A stretch of 11,437 nt of DNA from Prevotella sp. (GCA_021204605.1 JAJPZD010000004.1:1-11437); one strand, 5' to 3'. Numbered from the stretch's first letter, positions 1 to 7,232 are shown. Notes: generated from the letters alone by a model not told the origin. Translations and numbers: made by a program.

Positions 1-312
1 TAAACTTTCGGACTAAATAATATTAAAAAACCCTTTTGAAACCTATTATTTAACGAGTGTTCAATGAAAATCTGAAATATTAAGTAAATACAATTATTTT
101 TTAGATTATATAGAAAATCAGCGATTATTAGTTTTAGTGTAAATCTCCTATATGGCAATTTGATGATAATTTGAAAAACTACGTGTTTTATTCCTTTGGA
201 TAAGATACCTCCTAAATTCTTTTGACATAAAGCCGGGAACAGTAGTTCGCTTATTATATAAGTGAATTATTACTCAAAATTACCCCTCTTTATTTTATTT
301 AACAATGCAATA
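1..312. other. AT-rich intergenic region with an imperfect inverted repeat
   Basis: No convincing coding sequence is visible here; stop codons are frequent in every frame and the base composition is much more AT-rich than the genes to the right. The one structure I see is an imperfect inverted repeat at 241-274: TTCGCTTA (246-253) pairs with TAAGTGAA (259-266) with one G-T wobble around a 5-base loop, and AGTA (241-244) can pair with TACT (271-274) across a bulge. It could be a weak terminator of a gene to the left or an operator, but it has neither a GC-rich stem nor a clean T-run directly after it, so its role is open. Confidence 0.5.
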
Positions 313-343
313 ATTGATTTCTCATGAATTATTATTACTTTTG
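313..343 (+). promoter_or_regulatory. Bacteroidota-type promoter of the thiamine operon
   Basis: ATTG at 313-316 is followed after 19 bases by TACTTTTG at 336-343. This fits the Bacteroidota primary sigma consensus (TTTG-like -33 box, about 19-21 bases, TAnnTTTG -7 box), with a full match in the -7 box. Transcription would start near 350, some 20 bases before the TPP aptamer, as expected for a riboswitch leader. The same TACTTTTG octamer occurs in the promoter at 7225-7232. Confidence 0.7.
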
Positions 344-372
344 CATAACAATAAGGAATCGTAACTGAACAA

Positions 373-473
373 CACTTAGGGGTGCTACTGAAACCGCATA
401 AGCATAATAAGGGAGTAAGGGCTGAGATCATACCCACTGACCTGATGCAGGTAATGCTGCCGTAGGGAAAGAG
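373..473 (+). promoter_or_regulatory. TPP riboswitch (THI-box aptamer)
   Basis: The aptamer binds thiamine pyrophosphate in the nascent mRNA and represses the downstream thiamine genes. The conserved THI-box parts are present in order: AGGGGTGCT (378-386), a P3 arm closed by TACT (386-389) and AGTA (414-417), the pyrimidine-sensing CTGAGA (422-427), TACCC (431-435), CCTGAT (441-446), and the 3' conserved CGTAGGGAA (461-469). CTT (375-377) and AAG (469-471) can close P1. It sits right after a promoter and about 30 bases before a strong hairpin at 503-547, so transcription termination is the likely output. One candidate antiterminator is AGGGCT (418-423) inside the aptamer, which is complementary over 6 bases to AGCCCT (506-511) in the 5' arm of that hairpin. 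The aptamer call is firm; the switching pairs are inferred. Confidence 0.93.
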
Positions 474-502
474 ATGACTGCTTTTTAGCAATACATATAA
501 CT

Positions 503-547
503 AAAAGCCCTGAGTGAAGATATCAACGTCTGACACTCAGGGCTTTT
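503..547 (+). terminator. Leader terminator hairpin downstream of the TPP aptamer
   Basis: AAAAGCCCTGAGTG (503-516) and CACTCAGGGCTTTT (534-547) are perfectly complementary over 14 bases, with a 17-base loop in which AGA (518-520) and TCT (529-531) can add three pairs. The stem ends in TTTT followed by CTATT, so the T-run is short but typical of an A-T flanked intrinsic terminator. Its position between the TPP aptamer and the first gene, 124 bases before the thiS start, makes it the probable expression platform: formed when TPP is bound, disrupted otherwise. Confidence 0.8.
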
Positions 548-671
548 CTATTGCTAATATCAGAAGAAAGTCGCTAATTGTGGTAACTCTATGATTGCCG
601 ACGCTTTAAATTGGTTTCTTGACATCAATTACTGAAGTTGTTAACTGCTGAAAAAAAGATTATAAAGAAAT

Positions 672-869
672 ATGGAAATAAAAATAAACGACAAGACGAC
701 AAAAACCTCTGCCACGACATTAATGGAGTTGGCAAGCGAACTCACATTGCCAGAGAATGGCGTGGCAATGGCTCTCGACAACAAAATGATAAAGCGCGAC
801 CAATGGACTAACACACCATTGACTAACGGCTCCGAAGTGATAATCATTAAAGCCGCCTGCGGAGGATGA
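672..869 (+). CDS. thiS: ThiS, sulfur carrier protein of thiazole synthesis
   Basis: ThiS is a ubiquitin-like carrier. Its C-terminal glycine is adenylated by ThiF and converted to a thiocarboxylate, which donates sulfur to ThiG for the thiazole ring. The product is 65 residues, the usual size, and ends in the diagnostic Ala-Cys-Gly-Gly. The N-terminal beta-hairpin (MEIKIND), the mid-region LPENGVAMALDN and the late GSEVIII strand fit the MoaD/ThiS beta-grasp fold. No Shine-Dalgarno precedes the start, only an A-rich stretch, as is common in Bacteroidota. It is the first gene after the riboswitch leader, and its stop codon overlaps the thiE start (ATGA at 866-869). The two Gly codons form GGAGG at 861-865. 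Confidence 0.95.
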   Translation: MEIKINDKTTKTSATTLMELASELTLPENGVAMALDNKMIKRDQWTNTPLTNGSEVIIIKAACGG

Positions 870-1492
870 TGCTGCAGTTTATTTCACACTACACAGAGCA
901 ATACTCATATATCGACTCTGTCCGCATGGCAATCGAAGGTGGTTGCCGGTGGATACAACTGCGCATGAAAGATTCCACAACACGACAACTGTTCGACACT
1001 GCCCTTGAGTTGCTGCCTCTATGCCACACTGTTGGAGCAAAACTGATAATTGATGACCGCTTGGATGTGGCTCTTGCGGTGAAAGCCGATGGCGTGCACC
1101 TCGGCCAGAATGACTTGCCGGTGGCAAAGGCTCGTGAGATTGCCGGCAATGCTTTTATAATAGGTGGCACGGCAAACACTTTTGAACAGATCAAGGCACA
1201 TGCCGAAGCGGGGGCTGATTATGTTGGAGTCGGTCCATTCCGCTTTACCACGACGAAACAAGGACTTGCCCCTGTATTAGGACTTGACGGTTACAAGAAT
1301 ATAGTGCCCCAAATGAAAGCGGAAAACATCCTCATTCCTATCATTGCAATAGGAGGAATCGCCCTCGACGACATCCCGGCACTTATGAATACCGGTATTT
1401 CCGGCATCGCCCTCAGCGGCAGCATATTGCACGCTGACAACCCTATAGAAAATATGAAAATGACTATAAAAACATTAATTAAATATGGATAA
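866..1492 (+). CDS. thiE: ThiE, thiamine phosphate synthase
   Basis: ThiE couples HMP-PP with the thiazole phosphate carboxylate product to give thiamine monophosphate, in the cytosol. The 208 residues form a TIM barrel with the family landmarks: QLRMK at 31-35, DDRLDVAL at 63-70, DGVHLGQND at 75-83 (pyrophosphate and Mg contacts), VGPF at 122-125 followed by TTTK at 128-131 (phosphate binding), and IAIGGI at 160-165. Length and motifs are those of a complete, active-looking enzyme, unlike the second ThiE-like gene at 5792. The start is ambiguous between two adjacent ATG codons (866 and 869); a GGAGG at 861-865 is better spaced for the second. It overlaps thiS by 4 bases and thiG by 8, indicating translational coupling. 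Confidence 0.95.
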   Translation: MMLQFISHYTEQYSYIDSVRMAIEGGCRWIQLRMKDSTTRQLFDTALELLPLCHTVGAKLIIDDRLDVALAVKADGVHLGQNDLPVAKAREIAGNAFIIGGTANTFEQIKAHAEAGADYVGVGPFRFTTTKQGLAPVLGLDGYKNIVPQMKAENILIPIIAIGGIALDDIPALMNTGISGIALSGSILHADNPIENMKMTIKTLIKYG

Positions 1493-2264
1493 ACTGATTA
1501 TTGCGGGAAAAGAATTCAACTCCCGACTGTTTCTTGGCACTGGGAAATTCAACGACAACACTCTCATGGCAAAAGCTATTGAGGCAAGCGGAACGGAAAT
1601 GGTTACTGTTGCCATGAAGAGAATAGAACTTCACGATAAGCAGGATGACATGCTCTCTCATATCACTCGCAGAGACAACTTGCAACTGTTGCCTAATACC
1701 TCTGGCGTGAGAAATGCAGAGGAAGCAATCTTCGCAGCACAGATGTCTCGCGAGGCATTCGGCACAAACTGGCTCAAATTGGAAATTCACCCCGACCCCC
1801 GCTACCTATTGCCTGACTCCACAGAGACTCTACGTGCCACAGAACAATTGGTGAAGATGGGTTTCGTTGTACTACCATACTGCCAAGCTGACCCAACACT
1901 CTGCAAACAGTTGGAGGAAGCGGGAGCGGCTACGGTGATGCCTCTCGCCGCTCCTATCGGTACTAACAAGGGACTGCGTACAAAAGATTTTCTGCAGATT
2001 ATCATCGATCAATCCACCGTGCCAGTAGTGATAGACGCGGGAATAGGTGCACCAAGCCATGCTGCCGAGGCAATGGAAATGGGGGCCGACTGCTGCCTGG
2101 TGAACACAGCGATTGCCGTGTCTGCCAACCCGATAGAGATGGCGATTGCCTTCAAAGAGGCTGTAATCGCAGGGCGACGGGCTTACAACGCCGGACTGGG
2201 AGCAATAACCGACTATGCCGAGGCAACATCACCTCTCACCGCATTCTTAACAGACAACCAATAA
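1485..2264 (+). CDS. thiG: ThiG, thiazole synthase
   Basis: ThiG condenses 1-deoxy-D-xylulose 5-phosphate, dehydroglycine and the ThiS thiocarboxylate into the thiazole phosphate. The 259-residue barrel has the expected landmarks: LFLGTGKF at 15-22, PNTSG at 70-74, LKLEI at 97-101 whose Lys98 matches the Schiff-base lysine of the family, LAAPIGTNKGL at 154-164 and the phosphate-binding VVIDAGIGAPSHA at 181-193. Length is normal. It starts 8 bases inside the end of thiE and ends 14 bases before thiC. The presence of thiH downstream, and no thiO, implies that its glycine imine comes from tyrosine and that the pathway suits low-oxygen growth. Confidence 0.96.
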   Translation: MDKLIIAGKEFNSRLFLGTGKFNDNTLMAKAIEASGTEMVTVAMKRIELHDKQDDMLSHITRRDNLQLLPNTSGVRNAEEAIFAAQMSREAFGTNWLKLEIHPDPRYLLPDSTETLRATEQLVKMGFVVLPYCQADPTLCKQLEEAGAATVMPLAAPIGTNKGLRTKDFLQIIIDQSTVPVVIDAGIGAPSHAAEAMEMGADCCLVNTAIAVSANPIEMAIAFKEAVIAGRRAYNAGLGAITDYAEATSPLTAFLTDNQ

Positions 2265-2278
2265 AACATTTTACAAGC

Positions 2279-3970
2279 ATGCCAAACGACAACAAAGCTT
2301 ACGCACAGCGTGAAAAATATTACATGAATGGTGTGATATACCCATTCCTACGAGTAGGAATGCAAAAGGTGAACCTCACCCCGACTGTAACGCAAGACAG
2401 CAATGGAAACACCAATAGAGAGGACAACGCCCCCGTATTAATCTACGACACAAGTGGCCCGTTCAGCGACCCTGCCATAAAGGTGGATCTCAAAAAAGGT
2501 CTGCCCAGGTTGCGTGAACCGTGGATTGTAGAGCGCAACGACACTGAGGTGCTGCATGAAATAAGTAGTGAGTATGGTAAGCAACGACTCGCCGACCACT
2601 CGCTCGACTCACTGCGCTTTGAGCACATCCAACTGCCACGCCGTGCTATTAAAGGAAAGTGTATCACGCAGATGGCTTACGCCAAAGCGGGCATCATTAC
2701 TCCTGAGATGGAATATGTGGCAATAAGGGAGAACATGAACTGCCGTGAACTCGGCATAGAGACTCATATCACGCCCGAATTCGTAAGACAGGAGATAGCC
2801 CGTGGACGTGCCGCACTGCCAGCAAACATCAACCACCCAGAAGCCGAGCCGATGATAATAGGACGCAACTTCGCAGTGAAGATAAACACCAACATCGGCA
2901 ACTCTGCCACCACATCCTCCATAGAGGAGGAGGTTGACAAGGCAGTGTGGTCGTGCAAATGGGGCGGCGACACTCTAATGGACCTCTCCACTGGAGCAAA
3001 CATACACGAGACAAGGGAATGGATAATACGCAACTGCCCCGTTCCAGTGGGAACAGTACCTATCTATCAGGCCGTAGAGAAAGTCAACGGCAAGGTGGAG
3101 GACCTTTCCTGGAAAATATTCCGCGACACCCTCATAGAGCAATGTGAACAAGGGGTTGACTATTTCACCATACACGCCGGAATACGTTACGACAACGTGC
3201 ACCTCGCTGATACTCGCCTCTGCGGAATAGTGAGCCGTGGTGGCTCGATAATGAGCAAATGGTGCCTCATACACAAGAAAGAATCTTTCCTTTACGAACA
3301 TTTCGACGACATCTGCGACATTGTCGCACAATATGATGTCGCTCTCTCTCTCGGAGACGGTCTGCGACCCGGTTGCATAAATGATGCCAACGATGCGGCA
3401 CAGTTCGCTGAACTGGACACCATGGGGGAACTCGTTACACGTGCATGGGCGAAAAACGTACAGGCTTTCATAGAAGGACCAGGACATGTCCCCCTGCACA
3501 AGATACAAGAGAATATGGAACGACAGATACAACACTGCCATGAGGCTCCGTTCTACACACTCGGCCCGATTGTTACCGACATTGCACCCGGCTACGACCA
3601 CATTACCAGTGCTATCGGCGGTGCACAGATAGCTTGGCTCGGAACGGCAATGCTCTGTTACGTGACACCAAAAGAACATCTTGCACTGCCAAACCGTGAT
3701 GACGTGCGCACCGGTGTCGTCACCTACAAGATAGCGGCGCATGCGGCTGACCTCGCAAAAGGACATCCAGGAGCACAAATAAGAGATAACGCTCTCTCAA
3801 AAGCACGCTTCGACTTCCGCTGGCGCGACCAGTTCCACCTCTCTCTTGACCCTGAACTCGCCTTGCACTACTACACCGAAGCTGGCCATGTGGAGGGAGA
3901 ATATTGCACAATGTGCGGACCTAATTTCTGCGCCGCAAAACTCACTCACGACTTGCGCAAATTGAAATAA
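2279..3970 (+). CDS. thiC: ThiC, HMP-P synthase (radical SAM)
   Basis: ThiC rearranges the purine intermediate AIR into 4-amino-5-hydroxymethyl-2-methylpyrimidine phosphate using a 4Fe-4S cluster and SAM. The cluster ligands are the C-terminal CxxCxxxxC: Cys543, Cys546 and Cys551 in CTMCGPNFC. Other family landmarks are MDLSTG in the first half, FTIHAGI, SRGGS near residue 320, GDGLRPG near 359, EGPGH near 399 and DIAPGYDHITSAIGGA, which carries substrate-binding and metal-ligand residues. At 563 residues it is shorter than the roughly 630 of E. coli ThiC; the difference lies mainly in the N-terminal part, and the short form looks complete. A long minus-strand open frame opposite it (2975-3778) is a coding shadow. 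ThiF follows after only 4 bases. Confidence 0.97.
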   Translation: MPNDNKAYAQREKYYMNGVIYPFLRVGMQKVNLTPTVTQDSNGNTNREDNAPVLIYDTSGPFSDPAIKVDLKKGLPRLREPWIVERNDTEVLHEISSEYGKQRLADHSLDSLRFEHIQLPRRAIKGKCITQMAYAKAGIITPEMEYVAIRENMNCRELGIETHITPEFVRQEIARGRAALPANINHPEAEPMIIGRNFAVKINTNIGNSATTSSIEEEVDKAVWSCKWGGDTLMDLSTGANIHETREWIIRNCPVPVGTVPIYQAVEKVNGKVEDLSWKIFRDTLIEQCEQGVDYFTIHAGIRYDNVHLADTRLCGIVSRGGSIMSKWCLIHKKESFLYEHFDDICDIVAQYDVALSLGDGLRPGCINDANDAAQFAELDTMGELVTRAWAKNVQAFIEGPGHVPLHKIQENMERQIQHCHEAPFYTLGPIVTDIAPGYDHITSAIGGAQIAWLGTAMLCYVTPKEHLALPNRDDVRTGVVTYKIAAHAADLAKGHPGAQIRDNALSKARFDFRWRDQFHLSLDPELALHYYTEAGHVEGEYCTMCGPNFCAAKLTHDLRKLK

Positions 3971-3974
3971 CCGT

Positions 3975-4667
3975 ATGGTGACAAGATACGACCGACAAAT
4001 CCTATTGCCCGAAATAGGAAAAGAGGGACAGGAAAAACTCGCTAAGACATGTGTCCTATTAGTAGGTGTTGGCGGACTCGGCTCTCCAATCGCAACATAC
4101 CTCACGGCTGTAGGCATCGGCACTCTGGGACTTATGGATGATGATACCGTGAGCATCACCAACCTACACAGACAGGTTCTCTACGATGCCACGCAAGTAG
4201 GACAACAGAAAGTAGGCTGCGCAAGCAGACGGTTAAAAGCCTTGAACAAAGATGTCAAGCTGATAACGTACCCATTCCGACTGGCAAAAAATAATGCAAG
4301 CGATATCATCTCTGATTACGATATCGTGGTGGACGGAACAGACAATTTCGCCACACGTTACCTGATCAGTGACACCTGCGAGACTCTCGGCAAGAGATTT
4401 GTCTATGGCTCAATACATGGCCTGGAAGGACAGGTGGCTGTACTTTGTGCAGGAAATGCCACATACCGCACACTGTTCCCCGATGAAGCGGCAACTCTCC
4501 GTATGCCACACCCTGGCAAGGAGGTCGTTGGGGTAACACCAGCAGTTGTAGGCAGCGTGGAGGCAAGCCAGGTTCTGCAACTCGTATGTGGTTATGGTGA
4601 ACCTCTCATAGACCGTCTTTGGACTATTGACCTACGTACAATGAAATCTTTTATCATTAATTTATAA
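3975..4667 (+). CDS. thiF: ThiF-type ThiS adenylyltransferase (E1-like)
   Basis: This member of the HesA/MoeB/ThiF family should adenylate the ThiS C-terminal glycine. Seen in the 230 residues: the nucleotide loop GVGGLGSP at 31-38, Asp55 and Asp57, the NLHRQ segment at 63-67 with the conserved Arg66, Lys79, and the DGTDN motif at 120-124. The C-terminal half has the family's VGVTPAVVGSVEASQ. Unusual for the family, the E. coli-type zinc cysteines are absent: the usual CYxC position reads ATYRTLFP, with Thr166, and no CxxC follows near the C-terminus. The catalytic cysteine of E. coli ThiF, in the loop after that motif, is also absent (LRMPHPGKE at 175-183). MoeB-type function is possible, but position between thiC and thiH favours ThiS as partner. 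Confidence 0.9.
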   Translation: MVTRYDRQILLPEIGKEGQEKLAKTCVLLVGVGGLGSPIATYLTAVGIGTLGLMDDDTVSITNLHRQVLYDATQVGQQKVGCASRRLKALNKDVKLITYPFRLAKNNASDIISDYDIVVDGTDNFATRYLISDTCETLGKRFVYGSIHGLEGQVAVLCAGNATYRTLFPDEAATLRMPHPGKEVVGVTPAVVGSVEASQVLQLVCGYGEPLIDRLWTIDLRTMKSFIINL

Positions 4668-4670
4668 CAG

Positions 4671-5831
4671 ATGTTTTCAGAAGAACTATTAAAAATCAAC
4701 TGGGATGAGACAACAGACCGCATCGCAAACACCAAAGACTCCGATGTAAGAAGGGCTTTGGCAAAGCAGCATCTCGATGTAACCGACTTCATCGCCCTCG
4801 TCTCACCGGCAGCAGAGCCATACCTCGAACAGATGGCAAGACTGTCAAGATATTACACTGAAAAACGCTTCGGCAAGACCATGTCGATGTTCATTCCTCT
4901 CTATATCACTAACTCATGCACTAACTCGTGCGTGTACTGCGGTTTCCACCGCACCAACCCCATGCTGCGCACCATCCTCACACGGCAGCAGATTGACGAC
5001 GAGTGTGTCGCAATAAAAAAACTTGCTCCTTTCGAGAACATACTGCTCGTCACGGGCGAAAACCCTGCAAAGGCGGGGGTGCCGTATCTTGCAATGGCGA
5101 TAGAAACGGCTAAACAACATTTCGCTAACGTGAAAATTGAGGTGATGCCACTTAAAGCGGAGGAATACGAGACTCTAACACATCATGGTCTTAATGGTGT
5201 AATCTGTTTCCAAGAAACTTATCACCGCGAAAACTACAAACTATATCACCCCGCCGGAATGAAATCAAACTTTGAATGGAGGGTGAACGGCTTCGACCGC
5301 ATGGGACAGGCTGGCGTACACAGTATCGGCATGGGGGCGTTGCTCGGCCTTGAGAAAGAGTGGCGCACTGACGTTACGATGATGGCTTATCACCTTCGCT
5401 ATCTGCAAAAACACTACTGGCGCACTAAGTATTCAGTGAACTTCCCTCGTATGCGCCCAGCACAGAATGAGGGCTTCCAACCTAACTGCTTCGTAACCGA
5501 CCGTGAACTTGCCCAAGTAACATTCGCAATGCGTATCTTCGACCACGATGTGGACATTTCCTATTCCACACGTGAACCGCAGTTTATACGTGACAATATG
5601 TGTACTCTTGGTGTTACCACAATGTCTGCCGAATCGAAAGTGAACCCTGGTGGCTACTACACCTACCCACAGGCTTTGGAACAGTTCACTGTCTCCGACA
5701 ACCGTACAGCAACAGAGATAAACGCACGTCTCCGCTCTCTCGGACGTGAACCTGTTTGGAAAGACTGGGACGCAACATTCGACCACACCTTATGTTCACA
5801 ACCATCATTATCACCAAGCCCTGCTTTGTAG
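4671..5831 (+). CDS. thiH: ThiH, 2-iminoacetate synthase (radical SAM, tyrosine lyase)
   Basis: ThiH cleaves tyrosine with SAM to give dehydroglycine (2-iminoacetate) and p-cresol, and hands the imine to ThiG. The 386 residues carry the radical-SAM triad CxxxCxxC at Cys83, Cys87 and Cys90 (CTNSCVYCGF), then the SAM-binding VTGENP segment, EVMPL, and QETYHRENY typical of ThiH. The C-terminal third (MSAESKVNPGGYY) is also family-typical. Only 3 bases separate it from thiF. The last 13 residues, rich in Ser and Pro (SQPSLSPSPAL), are read from a 40-base overlap with the next gene and look like a dispensable tail. Its use in place of the oxygen-dependent glycine oxidase ThiO fits an anaerobe. Confidence 0.96.
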   Translation: MFSEELLKINWDETTDRIANTKDSDVRRALAKQHLDVTDFIALVSPAAEPYLEQMARLSRYYTEKRFGKTMSMFIPLYITNSCTNSCVYCGFHRTNPMLRTILTRQQIDDECVAIKKLAPFENILLVTGENPAKAGVPYLAMAIETAKQHFANVKIEVMPLKAEEYETLTHHGLNGVICFQETYHRENYKLYHPAGMKSNFEWRVNGFDRMGQAGVHSIGMGALLGLEKEWRTDVTMMAYHLRYLQKHYWRTKYSVNFPRMRPAQNEGFQPNCFVTDRELAQVTFAMRIFDHDVDISYSTREPQFIRDNMCTLGVTTMSAESKVNPGGYYTYPQALEQFTVSDNRTATEINARLRSLGREPVWKDWDATFDHTLCSQPSLSPSPAL

Positions 5832-6331
5832 TGGATGAGGCACAACGCATATCTGACTACTTGCGAAAGGACAAATGCAACTTCGTGCATATACGCAAAC
5901 CATGGGCAAAACGGGAGGATATCGAGAATTTGTTGCATGCAATCCCAGAGGATTTACACCACCGCCTCTCTCTGCACGAACATTTTGAATTGGCAAGCGC
6001 ATACTGTATTCACGGCTTGCACGTCAACTCACGCAATTCATCTGTCCCAGATAATTTCAGAGGTAGCGTTAGCCGCAGTCTACATTCATTAGAGGAAGTG
6101 GAAAGACTTAAAGGGAGATACTCTTTCGTGTCGCTCTCCCCTATATTCAATTCAATATCAAAACATGGTTATCTTTCCACCTTCACGCCTGAACAATTGG
6201 AAACAGCAAGGATTAACGGCATCATTGATGAAAAGGTGTTCGCCCTTGGGGGTATCACTTTCTCCCTACTACCCAAAGTAAAAGCAATGGGCTTTGGCGG
6301 TGCAATGATATTGGGAGATGCCTGGAAATGA
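5792..6331 (+). CDS. Second ThiE/TenI-family protein, divergent
   Basis: A small TIM-barrel protein of the ThiE/TenI family, 179 residues from the ATG at 5792. That start is preferred to 5756 because the TIITKP beta-strand then sits at the N-terminus as in the family, and the overlap with thiH falls from 76 to 40 bases. ThiE motifs can be followed but are altered: HIRK at 33-36 for QLRxK, LHEHFELA at 61-68 for the DRxDxA element (both acidic residues changed), GLHVNSR at 75-81 for GVHLGQxD, SPIF then SISK at 116-124, and ALGGI at 151-155. The TenI catalytic His position in the GHVF-like segment appears to be Pro117. It may be a thiazole tautomerase, a second coupling enzyme or an accessory protein; location favours a thiazole-branch role. 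Confidence 0.85.
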   Translation: MFTTIIITKPCFVVDEAQRISDYLRKDKCNFVHIRKPWAKREDIENLLHAIPEDLHHRLSLHEHFELASAYCIHGLHVNSRNSSVPDNFRGSVSRSLHSLEEVERLKGRYSFVSLSPIFNSISKHGYLSTFTPEQLETARINGIIDEKVFALGGITFSLLPKVKAMGFGGAMILGDAWK

Positions 6332-6362
6332 CATTCACTATCATAGACATTCATGACATAGC

Positions 6363-7136
6363 ATGAAAACAATTCTGACAATAGCGGCAAGCGACACTTC
6401 AGCCGGAGCCGGCATCCAACAGGACCTTAAAACCATAACGTCTTTAGGACATTATGGCGTTACTGCCATCACTGCGCTCACGGCTCAGAATACCTGCGGT
6501 GTTCAACAGGTATTGGACATACCTACATTGTTCTTCCATTCACAAATAGACTCCCTACTCTCTGATATCTGTATTGACGCTATTAAAATCGGTGTAATTC
6601 CAAACCGTGATATTGCGGAAGAAATAGTTGCAGTGGTCAGTAAATTGAAAGTTCCCACTGTTCTTGACCCTGTCCTCGCCTCCACAAGTGGCTGGCAATT
6701 CCTTAATGACGAATGTGTGGAATACATCAAAGACAACCTTATCCCACTTTGCTCCCTTGTTACCCCCAACATACCTGAAACAATACGCTTACTTAATATT
6801 AATACATTGCCCGATAATGAAGGACAATTATTGGTTGAGCGTTTCCAAACATCCTTTCTCGTTAAAGGAGGACACTACAACGGAATAGAATCAATAGACA
6901 TACTCTATACAACAGACAACAAAGTATTTGAATTCTGTTCACCACGCATTGAGACAAATAACCTCCATGGCACTGGTTGCACGCTATCAAGTGCTATCGC
7001 CACTTTCCTCGCAACTGGTTTATCCCTACCTGATAGCATTCGTAGTGCAAAAGAGACTATACAAAACGGTATAATAAGAGGACAAAAACTAAAAATAGGT
7101 AAAGGCAACGGACCTCTATGGATGTTTCCTCTATGA
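6363..7136 (+). CDS. thiD: ThiD, HMP/HMP-P kinase
   Basis: ThiD phosphorylates HMP-P (and HMP) to HMP-PP, the pyrimidine substrate of ThiE. It is a ribokinase-fold protein of 257 residues, a normal single-domain ThiD length with no fused ThiE. Visible landmarks: AASDTSAGAGIQQDLKT at 8-24, which matches the substrate-binding GSDSGGGAGIQADLKT of other ThiDs with Thr-Ser-Ala in place of Ser-Gly-Gly, then IKIGVIP, DPVLASTSG, TPNIPE, VKGGHY and HGTGC at 202-206 with the catalytic Cys206. It follows the ThiE-like gene after 31 bases and is the last gene of the operon. No strong hairpin is evident in the 146 bases after its stop. Confidence 0.95.
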   Translation: MKTILTIAASDTSAGAGIQQDLKTITSLGHYGVTAITALTAQNTCGVQQVLDIPTLFFHSQIDSLLSDICIDAIKIGVIPNRDIAEEIVAVVSKLKVPTVLDPVLASTSGWQFLNDECVEYIKDNLIPLCSLVTPNIPETIRLLNINTLPDNEGQLLVERFQTSFLVKGGHYNGIESIDILYTTDNKVFEFCSPRIETNNLHGTGCTLSSAIATFLATGLSLPDSIRSAKETIQNGIIRGQKLKIGKGNGPLWMFPL

Positions 7137-7200
7137 CTTTTATGAAAAAATTAAAACTATTCTTGAAAAACTAAAAAGAAAGTTGCAATGGAATGGAATA

Positions 7201-7232
7201 CTTGCTTTATTCAAAAATTATATGTACTTTTG
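7201..7232 (+). promoter_or_regulatory. Bacteroidota-type promoter upstream of the outer-membrane protein gene
   Basis: CTTG at 7201-7204 and TACTTTTG at 7225-7232 are separated by 20 bases and match the Bacteroidota -33/-7 consensus. The -7 octamer is identical to that of the thiamine operon promoter. The expected start near 7239-7245 lies about 40 bases before the ATG at 7283, so this gene is probably its own transcription unit and not the end of the thi operon. Confidence 0.65.

Noticed and set aside
134..150. AGTGTAAATCTCC resembling the head of the intergenic repeat
   Set aside because: The match is short and gapped, and none of the downstream blocks or heptamers follow.
270..491. Minus-strand open frame of 73 codons over the leader
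   Set aside because: It overlaps the promoter and the TPP aptamer, whose conservation explains the sequence; no coding features.
2975..3778. Long minus-strand open frame (267 codons) opposite thiC
   Set aside because: It lies wholly inside a conserved ThiC coding region, its translation shows no recognisable domain, and it is explained as a codon shadow.
5756..5791. Upstream ATG at 5756 as start of the second ThiE-like gene
   Set aside because: The extra 12 residues (MERLGRNIRPHL) fall before the first barrel strand and lie inside conserved ThiH; ATG 5792 fits the family better.
6330..6360. Direct repeat GACATTCA (6330-6337 and 6346-6353) between the ThiE-like gene and thiD
   Set aside because: Only two short copies in a 31-base gap; no palindrome or promoter pattern, likely chance.
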